Of a stretch of 64,000 nt of DNA, positions 7,787 to 17,281 are shown piece by piece (the first letter of the stretch is position 1; each line of letters begins with the position of its first letter). Where the stretch lies: positions 62,001 through 126,000 of the forward strand of contig NZ_HG964403.1 in the NCBI RefSeq assembly GCF_000612805.1. Direction: 5' to 3'. A program made the translations under genes and the position numbers. The notes under the pieces were generated by a model that did no database searches, was not told the DNA's origin, and was given only the letters and a program-made list of their open reading frames with translations. Origin of the DNA: Bacillus ndiopicus. Lineage in GTDB: Bacteria > Bacillota > Bacilli > Bacillales_A > Planococcaceae.

Positions 7787-8806
7787 ATGAAAAAATTGGC
7801 AGTTGTTATGATACTGAATCTATTAATGGTTATTCTAGCTGCTTGTGGCTCTGATAAGCAAGATGGTGCAAATGGTGACAATAAAAAAGGCTCAGGGAAT
7901 CAAATTACTCTTGGTCTGAGTATTCCGGAACCAGAAGATGCGAAGTTTGGTTTAACTGCAAAAAAATTCAAAGAGGAAATTGAGAAGTTAACTGATAATC
8001 AAGTAACTGTAAAAATTCATGCTAACAATTCTTTAGGTGGAGAGCGTGAAGTATTTGAGTTAATGGGAATGGGTTCTGCTGATATGGCAATTCAATCAGT
8101 AGGCCCTGTAGGAAACTGGGTCAAAGAATTTAACGTGCTAGACTTACCGTTTCTTTTTGATAATCGTGAGCATGTTTATAGTGTACTAGATGGAGAGATT
8201 GGACAGGAGTTAAGCAGTAAATTTGAAGCAGAAGCAAATGTTAAAACTTTAGGCTGGTTAGAAAATGGCTTCGTTGCTACAACATCTAATAAAGCGATTA
8301 ATTCTGTTGAAGATGTAAAGAAAATGAAAATTCGTGTACAAGAAAATGAAATTCAAATTGATACTTGGAAGGCATTTGGCGCAGAGCCAACGCCAATGGC
8401 TTGGACGGAAGTATTCACAGGCTTACAGCAAGGCGTTATTGATGGACATTCAAACTCTTTAGCAACAGTAAAATCTTCAAAGATTTTTGAGGTACAGGAT
8501 TATGTTGCTGAGCTAGGGGACCGTTTCAGTGCAGCAACAATTTCTATCAGTACAAAAACATTTAATAGTTTAACGCCAGAGCAACAAGAAGCGGTGGTAG
8601 AGGCTGGTAAAGTAGCTGCTGAATTCGGTCGTCAGGCAAATCAAGACAAAATTAATGAGGCGCGTGAATTCTTATTAGAGCAAGGCAATCAAATTACAGA
8701 GCCAGACAAAGAATCATTTAAAGCAACTGTAGGCCCTGTATATGATAAATGGGCTCCTAAACTAGGAAAAGATTTAATTGAAAAAATCCAAAATACATCC
8801 TATTAA
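7787..8806 (+). CDS. TRAP transporter substrate-binding lipoprotein (DctP family)
   Basis: The 339-residue protein begins with a lipoprotein signal peptide (VMILNLLMVILAACGSD; Cys of the lipobox at about residue 20). The mature DctP domain contains LGGEREVFELMGMGSADMA, the conserved Arg in KMKIRVQENEIQ, and GLQQGVIDGHSNSLAT. In a Gram-positive cell it is anchored outside the membrane, where it delivers the substrate to DctQ and DctM. ATG 7787 follows GGAGGGT with 6-nt spacing; an in-frame TTG at 7772 overlaps the ribosome site and is unlikely. DctP proteins bind carboxylates and sugar acids, so the locus probably imports an acid. Confidence 0.92.
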   Translation: MKKLAVVMILNLLMVILAACGSDKQDGANGDNKKGSGNQITLGLSIPEPEDAKFGLTAKKFKEEIEKLTDNQVTVKIHANNSLGGEREVFELMGMGSADMAIQSVGPVGNWVKEFNVLDLPFLFDNREHVYSVLDGEIGQELSSKFEAEANVKTLGWLENGFVATTSNKAINSVEDVKKMKIRVQENEIQIDTWKAFGAEPTPMAWTEVFTGLQQGVIDGHSNSLATVKSSKIFEVQDYVAELGDRFSAATISISTKTFNSLTPEQQEAVVEAGKVAAEFGRQANQDKINEAREFLLEQGNQITEPDKESFKATVGPVYDKWAPKLGKDLIEKIQNTSY

Positions 8807-8832
8807 GTATTGCTAGTTGCATTCTTATTGTG

Positions 8833-8877
8833 AATACAGCACTTTGTAACGAATGTAGGAGTACAAAGTGCTGTATT
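8833..8877 (+). terminator. Strong hairpin with T-run between dctP and dctQ (attenuator)
   Basis: A perfect 16-bp inverted repeat (8833-8848 with 8862-8877, 13-nt loop) runs into a short T stretch. It lies in the 121-bp gap between the binding-protein gene and the small membrane subunit. It would partly stop transcription and protect the upstream mRNA, so that DctP is made in excess over the membrane subunits. Confidence 0.85.
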
Positions 8878-8927
8878 TTTCAGATGAAGAATTAAAGAGC
8901 AAGCTCGATTACGAGAGGTGAAATATA

Positions 8928-9422
8928 TTGAAATCTATATTGCGAGGGTATATACGTATCGTAGATATCATTAATAAAGTAATGGGTTACGTACTAATGA
9001 TTATGTTAGCAGTAATGACTGCTATTATCTTTTGGCAAGTGTTTTCTCGTTTCGTTGTAGGGTCTTCATTAGCTTGGTCAGAAGAACTATCACGATTTTT
9101 AATGATATTTATGATTTTTATTGGCGCTTCCATAGCTCTTAGAGGGAATGAGCTAATTTCTGTTGAGTTGCTTTTTGAGAAATTGACTGGAACAGCAAAA
9201 AAGATGTTAGTTGTAATTATTCAGCTTGTTTCAATCGTTTTCTTTATTATTTTGATTAAATATGGTTATGCAATGGCAGAGAGCTTTAGTAATCAAAAAG
9301 CTCCTTCATTAGGTGTATCCATGCAAGTAATTTATCTATCTTTGCCTTTAGGTGGCGTTTTAATGCTTATTAATTCTATTGCATGTATTATTGAAGAATT
9401 TATAGGGAAGGGGGAGAAGTAA
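8928..9422 (+). CDS. TRAP transporter small membrane subunit (DctQ family)
   Basis: The 164-residue protein has four predicted membrane segments and the family signature VFSRFVVGSSLAWSEELSRF near residues 41-60. It forms the membrane complex with the DctM subunit and helps couple the binding protein to the sodium-driven permease. The start is a TTG at 8928 with GAGAGGTGA 7 nt upstream; the next in-frame ATG would cut into the first membrane helix. The stop codon is directly followed by the dctM start. Confidence 0.9.
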   Translation: MKSILRGYIRIVDIINKVMGYVLMIMLAVMTAIIFWQVFSRFVVGSSLAWSEELSRFLMIFMIFIGASIALRGNELISVELLFEKLTGTAKKMLVVIIQLVSIVFFIILIKYGYAMAESFSNQKAPSLGVSMQVIYLSLPLGGVLMLINSIACIIEEFIGKGEK

Positions 9423-10697
9423 ATGTTAATAGCTTTTTTCATATCACTCTTTGTTTTTATGTTTTTAAGCGTGCCAATTGCATTCTCCCTAGGTCTATCA
9501 ACAGTAATTGGAGTTTTAATGCATGACACCTTGCCATTAGAGATCATACCACAAAGAATTTTTGTATCTTTAAACTCATTTCCTTTAATGGCGATCCCCT
9601 TCTTTATTTTAGCTGGGAATATTATGGGTGCTGGCAGCATGTCTAAGCGCCTTGTCAATTTTGCTACATCCTTAGTAGGGCATTTCACAGGTGGCTTAGC
9701 TATGGTTGCTATTGTAACATCTATGTTTTTTGCTGCAATTTCAGGGTCAGGTGCTGCTACTACAGCGGCAATTGGTTCTATTTTAATTCCAGCGATGATT
9801 GCTAAAGGCTATAAAATTGAATATGCAGCAGCAAATCAAGCGGTAGCAGGAGCTCTGGGTATAATTATACCACCAAGTATCGCAATGATTTTATATGGGG
9901 TAGCTGCGGAAGTATCGATTGGTGATTTATTTATTGCTGGTATTTTACCAGGATTACTAATTACATTTTCACTATTAGTAAGCGCTTTAATTATTGCTAA
10001 AAAGAATGGTTATGTCGGAGAAGAAAAAAAGGATTTTCCTCATATTTTCAAAGCATTTAAAGAAGCTATTTTAGCAATTTTAATGCCTGTAATCGTATTG
10101 GGAGGTATTTATTCAGGTGTATTCACGCCGACGGAGGCGTCAGTAGTGGCTGTTGCATATTCTGTTTTTATAGGTGTATTTATTTACCGAGATTTAACGA
10201 TTGCTAAATTAGGCCAAGTATTTAAAGAGAGTGCTGTAAACAGCTCGGTAATTATGTTGGTAATTGGGGCAGCGGGTGCATTTGGCTTTTTCATTGGTAT
10301 TAATAGTGTTCCAGATATGATTTACGGATCAATCTCATCTTTTGTAACGAATAAGTATGTATTCCTGATTATGGTGAATATTATTTTATTTGTTGCAGGT
10401 ATGTTCTTAGAGGGTGGGGCAGCTATTCTAATTTTAGTACCACTACTATTAGGAACAGCCTTAAATTTAGGAATCGATCCAGTTCATTTTGGTATTATTA
10501 TGGTATGTAACTTAGCGATTGGATTAGTAACACCACCAGTAGGTATCGATTTATTCGTTGTTGCTAAGCTGACCAATGTCAGCATTATGAGGATTGCAAG
10601 GTTTGCAATACCTTTGATACTTATTTTAATTGTGGACGTATTAATTATTACGTTCGTTCCAGCTTTATCTACATGGCTACCATCATTAATTAAATAA
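9423..10697 (+). CDS. TRAP transporter large permease subunit (DctM family)
   Basis: The 424-residue, highly hydrophobic protein has about 12 membrane segments and DctM motifs: PLMAIPFFILAGNIM, SGSGAATTAAIGSILIP, GALGIIIPPSIAMILYG and the C-terminal GLVTPPVGIDLFVV. It is the sodium-coupled channel subunit of the TRAP transporter. It follows dctQ with no gap and is the last gene of the operon, which ends in a GC-rich terminator just downstream. Confidence 0.93.
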   Translation: MLIAFFISLFVFMFLSVPIAFSLGLSTVIGVLMHDTLPLEIIPQRIFVSLNSFPLMAIPFFILAGNIMGAGSMSKRLVNFATSLVGHFTGGLAMVAIVTSMFFAAISGSGAATTAAIGSILIPAMIAKGYKIEYAAANQAVAGALGIIIPPSIAMILYGVAAEVSIGDLFIAGILPGLLITFSLLVSALIIAKKNGYVGEEKKDFPHIFKAFKEAILAILMPVIVLGGIYSGVFTPTEASVVAVAYSVFIGVFIYRDLTIAKLGQVFKESAVNSSVIMLVIGAAGAFGFFIGINSVPDMIYGSISSFVTNKYVFLIMVNIILFVAGMFLEGGAAILILVPLLLGTALNLGIDPVHFGIIMVCNLAIGLVTPPVGIDLFVVAKLTNVSIMRIARFAIPLILILIVDVLIITFVPALSTWLPSLIK

Positions 10698-10704
10698 ACT
10701 GATG

Positions 10705-10737
10705 GGGCTGTCGGCTAATCTTTCCGGCAGCCCTTTT
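10705..10737 (+). terminator. Intrinsic terminator of the dehydrogenase-TRAP operon
   Basis: GGGCTGTCGG (10705-10714) pairs with CCGGCAGCCC (10724-10733) through one G-U pair and is followed by TTTT. It lies 8 bp after the dctM stop. Confidence 0.85.
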
Positions 10738-10862
10738 ATGCATGTACTTATAGAATGAGATGTCACGAATTTACTAATTTTAGGTAATGATATTGGGGGA
10801 AGTGGGAAAGGTTGTGCAACAATTTGAAATTTCTTGCGAGCATAAAGATATAATAGTTAATA

Positions 10863-10903
10863 AAAAAGCAGGCTGGCTTAAAACTTAAACCAAACCTGCT
10901 TTT
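10863..10903 (-). terminator. Terminator downstream of the CAP-domain gene
   Basis: AAAAGCAGG and CCTGCTTTT form a stem with a partly paired interior. It is T-rich on both sides and lies 23 bp beyond the stop of the minus-strand gene. Confidence 0.7.
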
Positions 10904-10925
10904 GATATTTTGTAACTAATAAAAA

Positions 10926-11834
10926 TTACTTATAAAATCCGAATGTGAAGTACGGAATATTTTGGTTAGAGAATTGTACACCGATGAAAGAATGAGCAAA
11001 TTTTGCTTGTAAAATATTTTCACGGTGACCTAATGAATTCATTAATGCTTCATGTGCGTAAATGGCACTGTATTGACCAAAAGCTAAGTTTTCACCACTT
11101 GTAGTAAATTTGATGCCACCAGCTTTCATACGATCCCATGGTTGTCTGCCATCCTTGCTCTTATGATCAAAGAAATTGTAATAAATCATATCTCGGCTAT
11201 GCTGACGACCGATGAAGTTATATTGTGCTTCATATGTCAAGGCCGGAACACCTTTTGCTACGCGCGCCTGATTCATTAAATGGAATGATAATTCTTCAAA
11301 GCTATTGCGTAAATCGTTTGACGATGCAGTAAAGAAGCCTTGCTTAGACATTTCAGTTTTATCTGTTACCCATAAAATAGAGCGAATTGTGTTTTTAGCG
11401 TGTATATCATAGAAAAACGTTACATACTTTCCATCGATTAAATATGTGCCAGATGTTATTTTACCATTACCATCTTTATAGTTTTGCTTGTATTCTGTAT
11501 TGCCTTTAATAATACTTTCGACAGGCTTACCATATTTTTTGGTTACAGTACTGCTCAAATCACCAATTTTAATACCAAATAAGGTTTGTCCTTTTCGCGT
11601 GTCGTATCCACCTACAACCTCATTGTTTTTGCGCCCAACTAAATAAAACTCTTTATAATCTTTTTTCTCCATTTCCCACATCATATCGTACTCTGAATAA
11701 AACTTTTTATAAGGCTTTTGCTGAGTAGAAGCTGTTTTTGTAGCCGTAGCTTGTGCATCTACGTGAGTAAAGACGGATGATATAGTGAAGATGGAGCAGG
11801 CAACGACAATTGCAGCTAACCATTTTTTTAACAT
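10926..11834 (-). CDS. Secreted CAP-domain protein (YkwD-like)
   Basis: The 302-residue protein has a Sec signal peptide (about residues 1-28, cleavage near THVDAQA). A CAP-associated N-terminal domain spans roughly 45-150 (VGGYDTRKGQTLFGIKIGD) and a C-terminal CAP/SCP domain spans about 175-300. The CAP motifs are visible: LMNQARVAKGVPALTYE, GRQHSRDMIYYNFFDH, SGENLAFG and SLGHRENIL. Such proteins are exported and cell-wall or spore associated; their biochemical role in Bacillales is not settled. An AGAGGGG ribosome site precedes the ATG. It is a single gene, with its terminator at 10863-10903. Confidence 0.9.
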   Translation of the reverse strand: MLKKWLAAIVVACSIFTISSVFTHVDAQATATKTASTQQKPYKKFYSEYDMMWEMEKKDYKEFYLVGRKNNEVVGGYDTRKGQTLFGIKIGDLSSTVTKKYGKPVESIIKGNTEYKQNYKDGNGKITSGTYLIDGKYVTFFYDIHAKNTIRSILWVTDKTEMSKQGFFTASSNDLRNSFEELSFHLMNQARVAKGVPALTYEAQYNFIGRQHSRDMIYYNFFDHKSKDGRQPWDRMKAGGIKFTTSGENLAFGQYSAIYAHEALMNSLGHRENILQAKFAHSFIGVQFSNQNIPYFTFGFYK

Positions 11835-12263
11835 AAATAGTAACCCCTCTCTTTAAATAAATTCCGTTAATATACTAAATTTAGAATGAAAGTGTGTTTT
11901 GTGCTTCGTTTGTTTAAATGATTCTTAAAGTCGGAACGAGGGCCAATCAAGGTGTTACACAATAGGGTCAATAAGAAAAATCAACACATTTACATAATAT
12001 AATAAGCACATTATTTAATAGTAATATTACTATGAAATATTTTTCGGTACTATAGTGGAAAAGGTGTGAAAATAAGTTTTAATTATTAATGTAATGAATA
12101 AAAAGTTTTATAATGGGGCTGTACGATGTAGAGGATGGAAAGCGAATGAGGTAATAAGACCTTTATTTTAAATGGAATTTATCATAAATCATTAGATTAT
12201 TCTAACCATTTTGCAGGGCTTGCGGATATTTCTAAAGCAACTGCATTTTTTTATTTTCTTCTA
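11835..12263. other. Intergenic region before the large SLH gene
   Basis: About 430 bp of AT-rich sequence with no gene that I can support on either strand. It should contain the promoter of the minus-strand CAP gene. The best candidate promoter for the rightward surface-protein gene lies at 12264-12290. Confidence 0.4.
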
Positions 12264-12290
12264 TGAATCTACAGTGTTTATAGCCGATAA
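12264..12290 (+). promoter_or_regulatory. Possible sigma-D-like promoter for the SLH surface protein
   Basis: TGAA (12264-12267), a 15-nt spacer and GCCGATAA (12283-12290) match the Bacillus sigma-D consensus TAAA-N15-GCCGATAA except for one base. It ends 58 bp before the SLH gene start. A chemoreceptor gene, a classical sigma-D target, lies downstream. No good sigma-A alternative was seen nearby. Confidence 0.4.
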
Positions 12291-12348
12291 TACTACTATA
12301 TGATTCTTTTTTTCCTATTATATATAAAGCGAATTGAAGGAGGAGCTC

Positions 12349-15300
12349 ATGAAAAATAATTATAAAAAATTAAGTAAAGCGGCTGTTGCTACAGTATTAG
12401 CATCGAGCGGTATTCTTGTTGCAATACCACCAGTAGCGAATGCTTACGTATTTAAAGATTTAAATCCTAATGCGGATTATTATAAACCAGTACTAGATTT
12501 AGTAAATCGGGGTGTTGTAAGTGGTTATAGTGATGGTACTTTTAGACCGAGTGAGGCAATAACTCGTGGTGAGGCGGCGAAAATCATCGCTTTAGCAATG
12601 GGTCTAAATGTAACACGACCAAAAAACCCTGGCTATACGGACGTATCACAATCACACCCATATTATTCATATATTGCAGCGATTGCAAATGAAGGGATTA
12701 TTGATGGCTTCAACGACAAGACATTTAAACCAAATGAATTAATTACACGTGGTCAAATCGCAAAAGCATTGACACTCGGCTTCAAGCTTGAAGTGGCGAC
12801 AAAAATGAATCATAACTTCAAAGATGTGACAAGCCAAAATGCTAATGAAGCATTTATTCAAACCCTGTACAACTTAGATATTGCAAAAGGCACGACAGCG
12901 AATACGTTTGAGCCATTTGGTACAGTAACGAGAGCACAGCTAGCAACGTTTATTTGGCGCGCAGAAAAAGCGGATAAAGGCAATCCATCTTACAAAGTTG
13001 GCGATATTCGTGGTGATATTATTTATATCAACGGCGTCCAATACACAATCGGTTCTTCGCTGAAAGCTTTTATTAATGAAGGCAATGCTACGGCTTTAAA
13101 AGGAGCTGTTATTGACGGTACATTTGATGGCAAAACATTAACAGGTATTAGTCAATTAACGATTAACGCTTCTGGTACAGTAAATCACCTAATTGCATTG
13201 GATGGTGGTGATGCAAGCTTTAATGGCAACTTAACAATTAATGGTACATATATACGTGTGAAAAATATGAAGCTATATGGTCGCACAACAATTGCTGAAG
13301 CACCACGTAAGACTTTAGCTGACTATACGCAGCGTATCCAAGGATTAAACGTTGCGAGCATTTCAGGTGTAGGCTTTATTGATTGGTCACAGCCAAATGT
13401 ACCAGATGATAGTGACTTTTTAAACCCAAATGACAATGAAGTATTAAAGCCTGTCCCTGATAAAAATGCCAAACCAAATACGCGCTACACAGCTCGTATG
13501 GGTAAGGTGGATGGTTATGTAGATTTTGAATATTCGTATGTAGCGAATTTATTCATTGAGCGTAACAACACATTCGTATCAGCAGATGAAACACTAAGCC
13601 GTGTAACGATTGCACGCGATGTAGAGCAGGCAGAAATTTATGCAGACATGACGACACTGTACATTGAAACAGAGCGCAATCTTGTTTTATATGGTGTACA
13701 CAATATTGAAACGGTATATAAAAATAATTATAAGAGCGTTTATTTCAACACAGATAGCTTTATCGATTTCCTGTATGTAGACAATGGCTCGGGCTATATA
13801 GATCTTGGGGAACATGTATATATTGATCGCGTTATATTACCAAAGGACAAAAAGCCAAATCAAATTTTCGATGACTTCGAAAACGATAATGATAAAATCG
13901 GTAACATCACTGATCCTGATGGTAAGCCCGTTGATCGTGAGGAAGAGGACAAGGAAATCCCTGATGAGACAAGACCAGTTGCGACAATAACTTCTGTAGA
14001 TACAGCAGGTGTAACTGCTACAGCAACGTTTACATCCAATGAGGATGGGACGTATTATTATGTAGTGCGTGAAGCATCAGAGCGTCCACCAACAATTCGT
14101 GAAATTTTACAAGAAAGCAAAGATTTCCGCGGTACAGTAAAGGCCAATACACCAACATCATTCCTAATCAGGACTCAGTTGGAGGAAGAAACAGAATACA
14201 CTATATACTTGGTTGTAGTAGACAATGCAGAAAACGTTTCAGAAAAGGCAGAGTATACATTCTCGACGAAGGATGGTACGCCACCAAGAGTGACAATTAG
14301 TGCAGTTCCTATGCATGGCGGTCAACGTGCACTATTAACTATTAAGCCATCTGAGGCTGGAGAATATTACTATTATGTTCGTAAATTAACGACAGCGCCA
14401 GATCCAACAACAGCAGATATTTTGAGGGAACATACTGGCAAAGGTACAGCTAATTCAAGAAATGATATTGAAGAAATTATTAGTGACTTAGAGGCAAATA
14501 CAGAGTATGAAATTTATGTTGTGATGAAAGACAAGTCAGGTAATATTTCAAAAGACCCAGCAGCAAAAACAAAAGTGAAAACATCAAATCTTGATAATGA
14601 ACATCCGTATGTAGTCGAAGGGAAGTTAGAGTCAAAGGGCAATAACCAATTTGAGTTGACTGTAAATGAGGCATTAGATGTCGACAGCGCAAATAATCCT
14701 GATAATTATTTATTAACAGGTACAGTTATTGTCAATACTACGGATGGAAAAGGGATTAAACCTTCAAAGGTAGAGTATAAAGCAGGAAGTCGCAAGGTTT
14801 TACTAACAATCCCTTCAAATACAGGCTTTGTTAATGGCGATACACTACGTGTAACTGTACTACCAGGCGTTAAAGATTTGGCGGGTAAAGCGTTTGAGAA
14901 TAGCAATACGGTGACGCCAGGTGACCCAGTTCGTAACTTTGCAGAATATGTACATGAAGACAAGCTAGCTCCAACAATTAAAGTCGAAAATGTTATAAAT
15001 AAAGCTGATGAATCAGATGGCTTCCGTCGGGCAGAAGTAGAGTTTAGGCCGAACAAAGCGGGTTCATACTACTATATGATACTACCAAATACAGTAACAA
15101 CTAGTAGCGGTGATACAGTAACGCTCCAGCAATATTTAGCAGACAACAATATTACAGAGCGTGATTTTGTCAATGAATGGGCGAATAATAGCTCAGACCG
15201 TTCTGGTAAATTCCAAATAGGCGGAAAAAACATTTATGTTCTAACAGGTACAGGACCAGCTAATTTAGAAACGAGTACACAAAAATTCCCGATTTCTATC

Positions 15301-16674
15301 GAGCAAAATAAACTAAATCCATTCAATAGTTATTCTATTTATATGGTATTAAGGGATCGTGGGGGAGAACTCTCTAAAATCGCAGGACCTAATGAAATTT
15401 TCGGAGATGTCAAAGCACCATTAATCCGTAATTTAGAAATTAAGCCAAAAGAAAATGACGATACAAAAGCAACTATCAGCTTTGAAACGAACGAAACTGT
15501 GAAATTGCATTATTGGTTTGTACCGAAGAAGATTAAAGATAAAGATGGTCTGATTATTGATAATCCAGAGGCAAACTTAACAGCACCAGCAGATAAGACA
15601 TTTTTAGAAACAGAATTAAAAAAGAAACCCTATGTTGAGAAAATAGATAAAGGTCTTTCAGGTGTACTTGATGCAAGAGGTGTGACGCTAACAGCTCATA
15701 CCGAATATGTTGTGTATGTAGGGGCAGAGGATACGTACGGTAACTTTACGATTTATAAGGCAAACCCAAATTATACTGACCATGACCAAACAGCAACAGG
15801 TTTTATGAAGCAAAATTACTATGCTGATGGTACAGCACCAAACATTGGTATGGTATCGCCTTTAGATAAAAAGCATTATCCAGGATTGATTTATCGCAAT
15901 AGTGATAGTACATTTACGATTACATTTAGTGAAACAATTATGCGCGATGTGAATGGTAAATCGCAACTTGTAAGTACAGGAGATACAGTTGTTATTGACT
16001 TATCAACGATTTTAACGATTACTTCAACAGATGCGAATGGTAATGAGATTGATGTCACAAACCAATATGAGCCTGTTCGTTATACAGTGGGTACAGATAC
16101 AACAAAGGATAGTCAATTAATTATTAGACCTAAAGCGCCAAATACTGGAGACCAGACTATTACGGTTAAAATGAAAGACAACGCAAAAGACTTTGTAATT
16201 CCAGGTTATGAAGGTCATAACTTTGTAAATGAAGGTAAATATTTATATCGTGAACTGGATGCAATGTTTATGGAAATAAAACTTAGTCATAAGACAGTTG
16301 TGGGAGATGATAAAAAGGTACAAGTAACATTCGATTTATTGGGATCTATTCAGCAACTCTTTGAAAATGGCGAAGAGCTAAAATACTACTATTTAGTTGA
16401 TACTGCAGGAACAGACGAGGACGTAATTAAAAATAGAACGTCGGCTCAAGTAATTCAAGCAGTTACAAAGGGGACAGATAGCTCGTTAGCAAAAGGTACA
16501 GGTATTGTTGCAACCAATGTAGCGCGTATTACAAGAGAACTAGAACATCCAGCTAAATTCTTCAATGGTGACTATGTAACGATTGTTTTGGAAGATAAGT
16601 ATGGCAATTTCAATAAGTTCTATGCAACAGTGGGTTATAGACATCCTTCTATTAATAATCCAACTACTCCATAA
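12349..16674 (+). CDS. Large S-layer-homology surface protein with Ig/FN3-like repeats
   Basis: The 1441-residue exported protein starts with a signal peptide (cleavage near ANA, residue 32). Three SLH domains follow at about 33-80, 93-143 and 155-208, with motifs SGYSDGTFRPSEAITRGE, DGFNDKTFKPNELITRGQ and KGTTANTFEPFGTVTRAQ. SLH domains bind pyruvylated wall polysaccharide, so the protein is anchored on the cell surface. A beta-rich middle follows. After about residue 537 come at least four related beta-sandwich modules starting near 537, 644, 873 and 1022, each with a GxYYY(V/M) strand; one module (about 760-850) resembles a Big_5-type Ig domain. ATG 12349 follows AAGGAGGAG with a short spacer. 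It could be the S-layer protein itself or an S-layer-associated protein; no catalytic domain is visible. Confidence 0.93.
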   Translation: MKNNYKKLSKAAVATVLASSGILVAIPPVANAYVFKDLNPNADYYKPVLDLVNRGVVSGYSDGTFRPSEAITRGEAAKIIALAMGLNVTRPKNPGYTDVSQSHPYYSYIAAIANEGIIDGFNDKTFKPNELITRGQIAKALTLGFKLEVATKMNHNFKDVTSQNANEAFIQTLYNLDIAKGTTANTFEPFGTVTRAQLATFIWRAEKADKGNPSYKVGDIRGDIIYINGVQYTIGSSLKAFINEGNATALKGAVIDGTFDGKTLTGISQLTINASGTVNHLIALDGGDASFNGNLTINGTYIRVKNMKLYGRTTIAEAPRKTLADYTQRIQGLNVASISGVGFIDWSQPNVPDDSDFLNPNDNEVLKPVPDKNAKPNTRYTARMGKVDGYVDFEYSYVANLFIERNNTFVSADETLSRVTIARDVEQAEIYADMTTLYIETERNLVLYGVHNIETVYKNNYKSVYFNTDSFIDFLYVDNGSGYIDLGEHVYIDRVILPKDKKPNQIFDDFENDNDKIGNITDPDGKPVDREEEDKEIPDETRPVATITSVDTAGVTATATFTSNEDGTYYYVVREASERPPTIREILQESKDFRGTVKANTPTSFLIRTQLEEETEYTIYLVVVDNAENVSEKAEYTFSTKDGTPPRVTISAVPMHGGQRALLTIKPSEAGEYYYYVRKLTTAPDPTTADILREHTGKGTANSRNDIEEIISDLEANTEYEIYVVMKDKSGNISKDPAAKTKVKTSNLDNEHPYVVEGKLESKGNNQFELTVNEALDVDSANNPDNYLLTGTVIVNTTDGKGIKPSKVEYKAGSRKVLLTIPSNTGFVNGDTLRVTVLPGVKDLAGKAFENSNTVTPGDPVRNFAEYVHEDKLAPTIKVENVINKADESDGFRRAEVEFRPNKAGSYYYMILPNTVTTSSGDTVTLQQYLADNNITERDFVNEWANNSSDRSGKFQIGGKNIYVLTGTGPANLETSTQKFPISIEQNKLNPFNSYSIYMVLRDRGGELSKIAGPNEIFGDVKAPLIRNLEIKPKENDDTKATISFETNETVKLHYWFVPKKIKDKDGLIIDNPEANLTAPADKTFLETELKKKPYVEKIDKGLSGVLDARGVTLTAHTEYVVYVGAEDTYGNFTIYKANPNYTDHDQTATGFMKQNYYADGTAPNIGMVSPLDKKHYPGLIYRNSDSTFTITFSETIMRDVNGKSQLVSTGDTVVIDLSTILTITSTDANGNEIDVTNQYEPVRYTVGTDTTKDSQLIIRPKAPNTGDQTITVKMKDNAKDFVIPGYEGHNFVNEGKYLYRELDAMFMEIKLSHKTVVGDDKKVQVTFDLLGSIQQLFENGEELKYYYLVDTAGTDEDVIKNRTSAQVIQAVTKGTDSSLAKGTGIVATNVARITRELEHPAKFFNGDYVTIVLEDKYGNFNKFYATVGYRHPSINNPTTP

Positions 16675-16716
16675 GCACTATTTTACTGTTAGAAAATAAA
16701 ACGATGGTAATAAAAG

Positions 16717-16749
16717 CCAAGTGGTCATCTCGAGATCACTTGGTTTTTT
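16717..16749 (+). terminator. Terminator of the large SLH gene
   Basis: CCAAGTG (16717-16723) pairs with CACTTGG (16737-16743), with a small inner hairpin, followed by six T residues. It lies 43 bp after the stop codon. Confidence 0.85.
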
Positions 16750-16948
16750 ATGTACTTAACATAATTAAGGAAAATGCATTAACAGATGAGGAAAAGCCCG
16801 TATTCCAGTAGCGCATTAAACATCTTGGTATCTCTAGTATATTAGACATATCAATTGGATGCGCTTTTCTTAGGCGAATGAACGATATAGTGATGTGAAT
16901 ATCGGTGTTAAAGTTTGATGATAAATATTAATTGAAAAGGAGCGTTAT

Positions 16949-17243
16949 ATGTTAAAGAGAAGTATTTCGAAATATTGTGGTTTTATTAGTGATCGTCATT
17001 TTGCTAAATACTGTAATTGAGGAACATTTGAAAGAGTATGAAAGAAGAATAAGGTAAGCGGAAATAGAGATTGTAGAAGCTATAGCTAATGAACAAAAAA
17101 TTCTTTGAGAAAGAAATGAAGTGATGTCAGAAGTAAATACTATGCAAGATACATTGTATAAGAAACAAAATGAGTACATGGATGAGCGTGAGAAAATATT
17201 TGCTTTGAATAAAAAAATAAAATACATACTACAAATTTATTGA
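16949..17243 (+). pseudogene. Degenerate small membrane/coiled-coil gene
   Basis: An ATG at 16949 with an AAAAGGAG site opens a frame that stops after 23 codons. Shifting frame near 16962 gives one hydrophobic segment (VVLLVIVILLNTVIEEHLKE) followed by a charged helical stretch that ends at TGA 17241-17243. That stretch is broken by an internal TAA and an internal TGA. A membrane helix plus coiled-coil with one frameshift and two stops looks like a decayed gene. Family unknown. It lies directly upstream of the chemoreceptor gene. Confidence 0.45.
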
Positions 17244-17281
17244 TACAGTAGTCTATTAAAAACCAGTAAGGAGGTTGCACT

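Noticed and set aside
9976..9991. TAAGCGCTTTA inside dctM as an operator
   Set aside because: Partial core match within coding sequence at the end of the operon; no regulatory logic.
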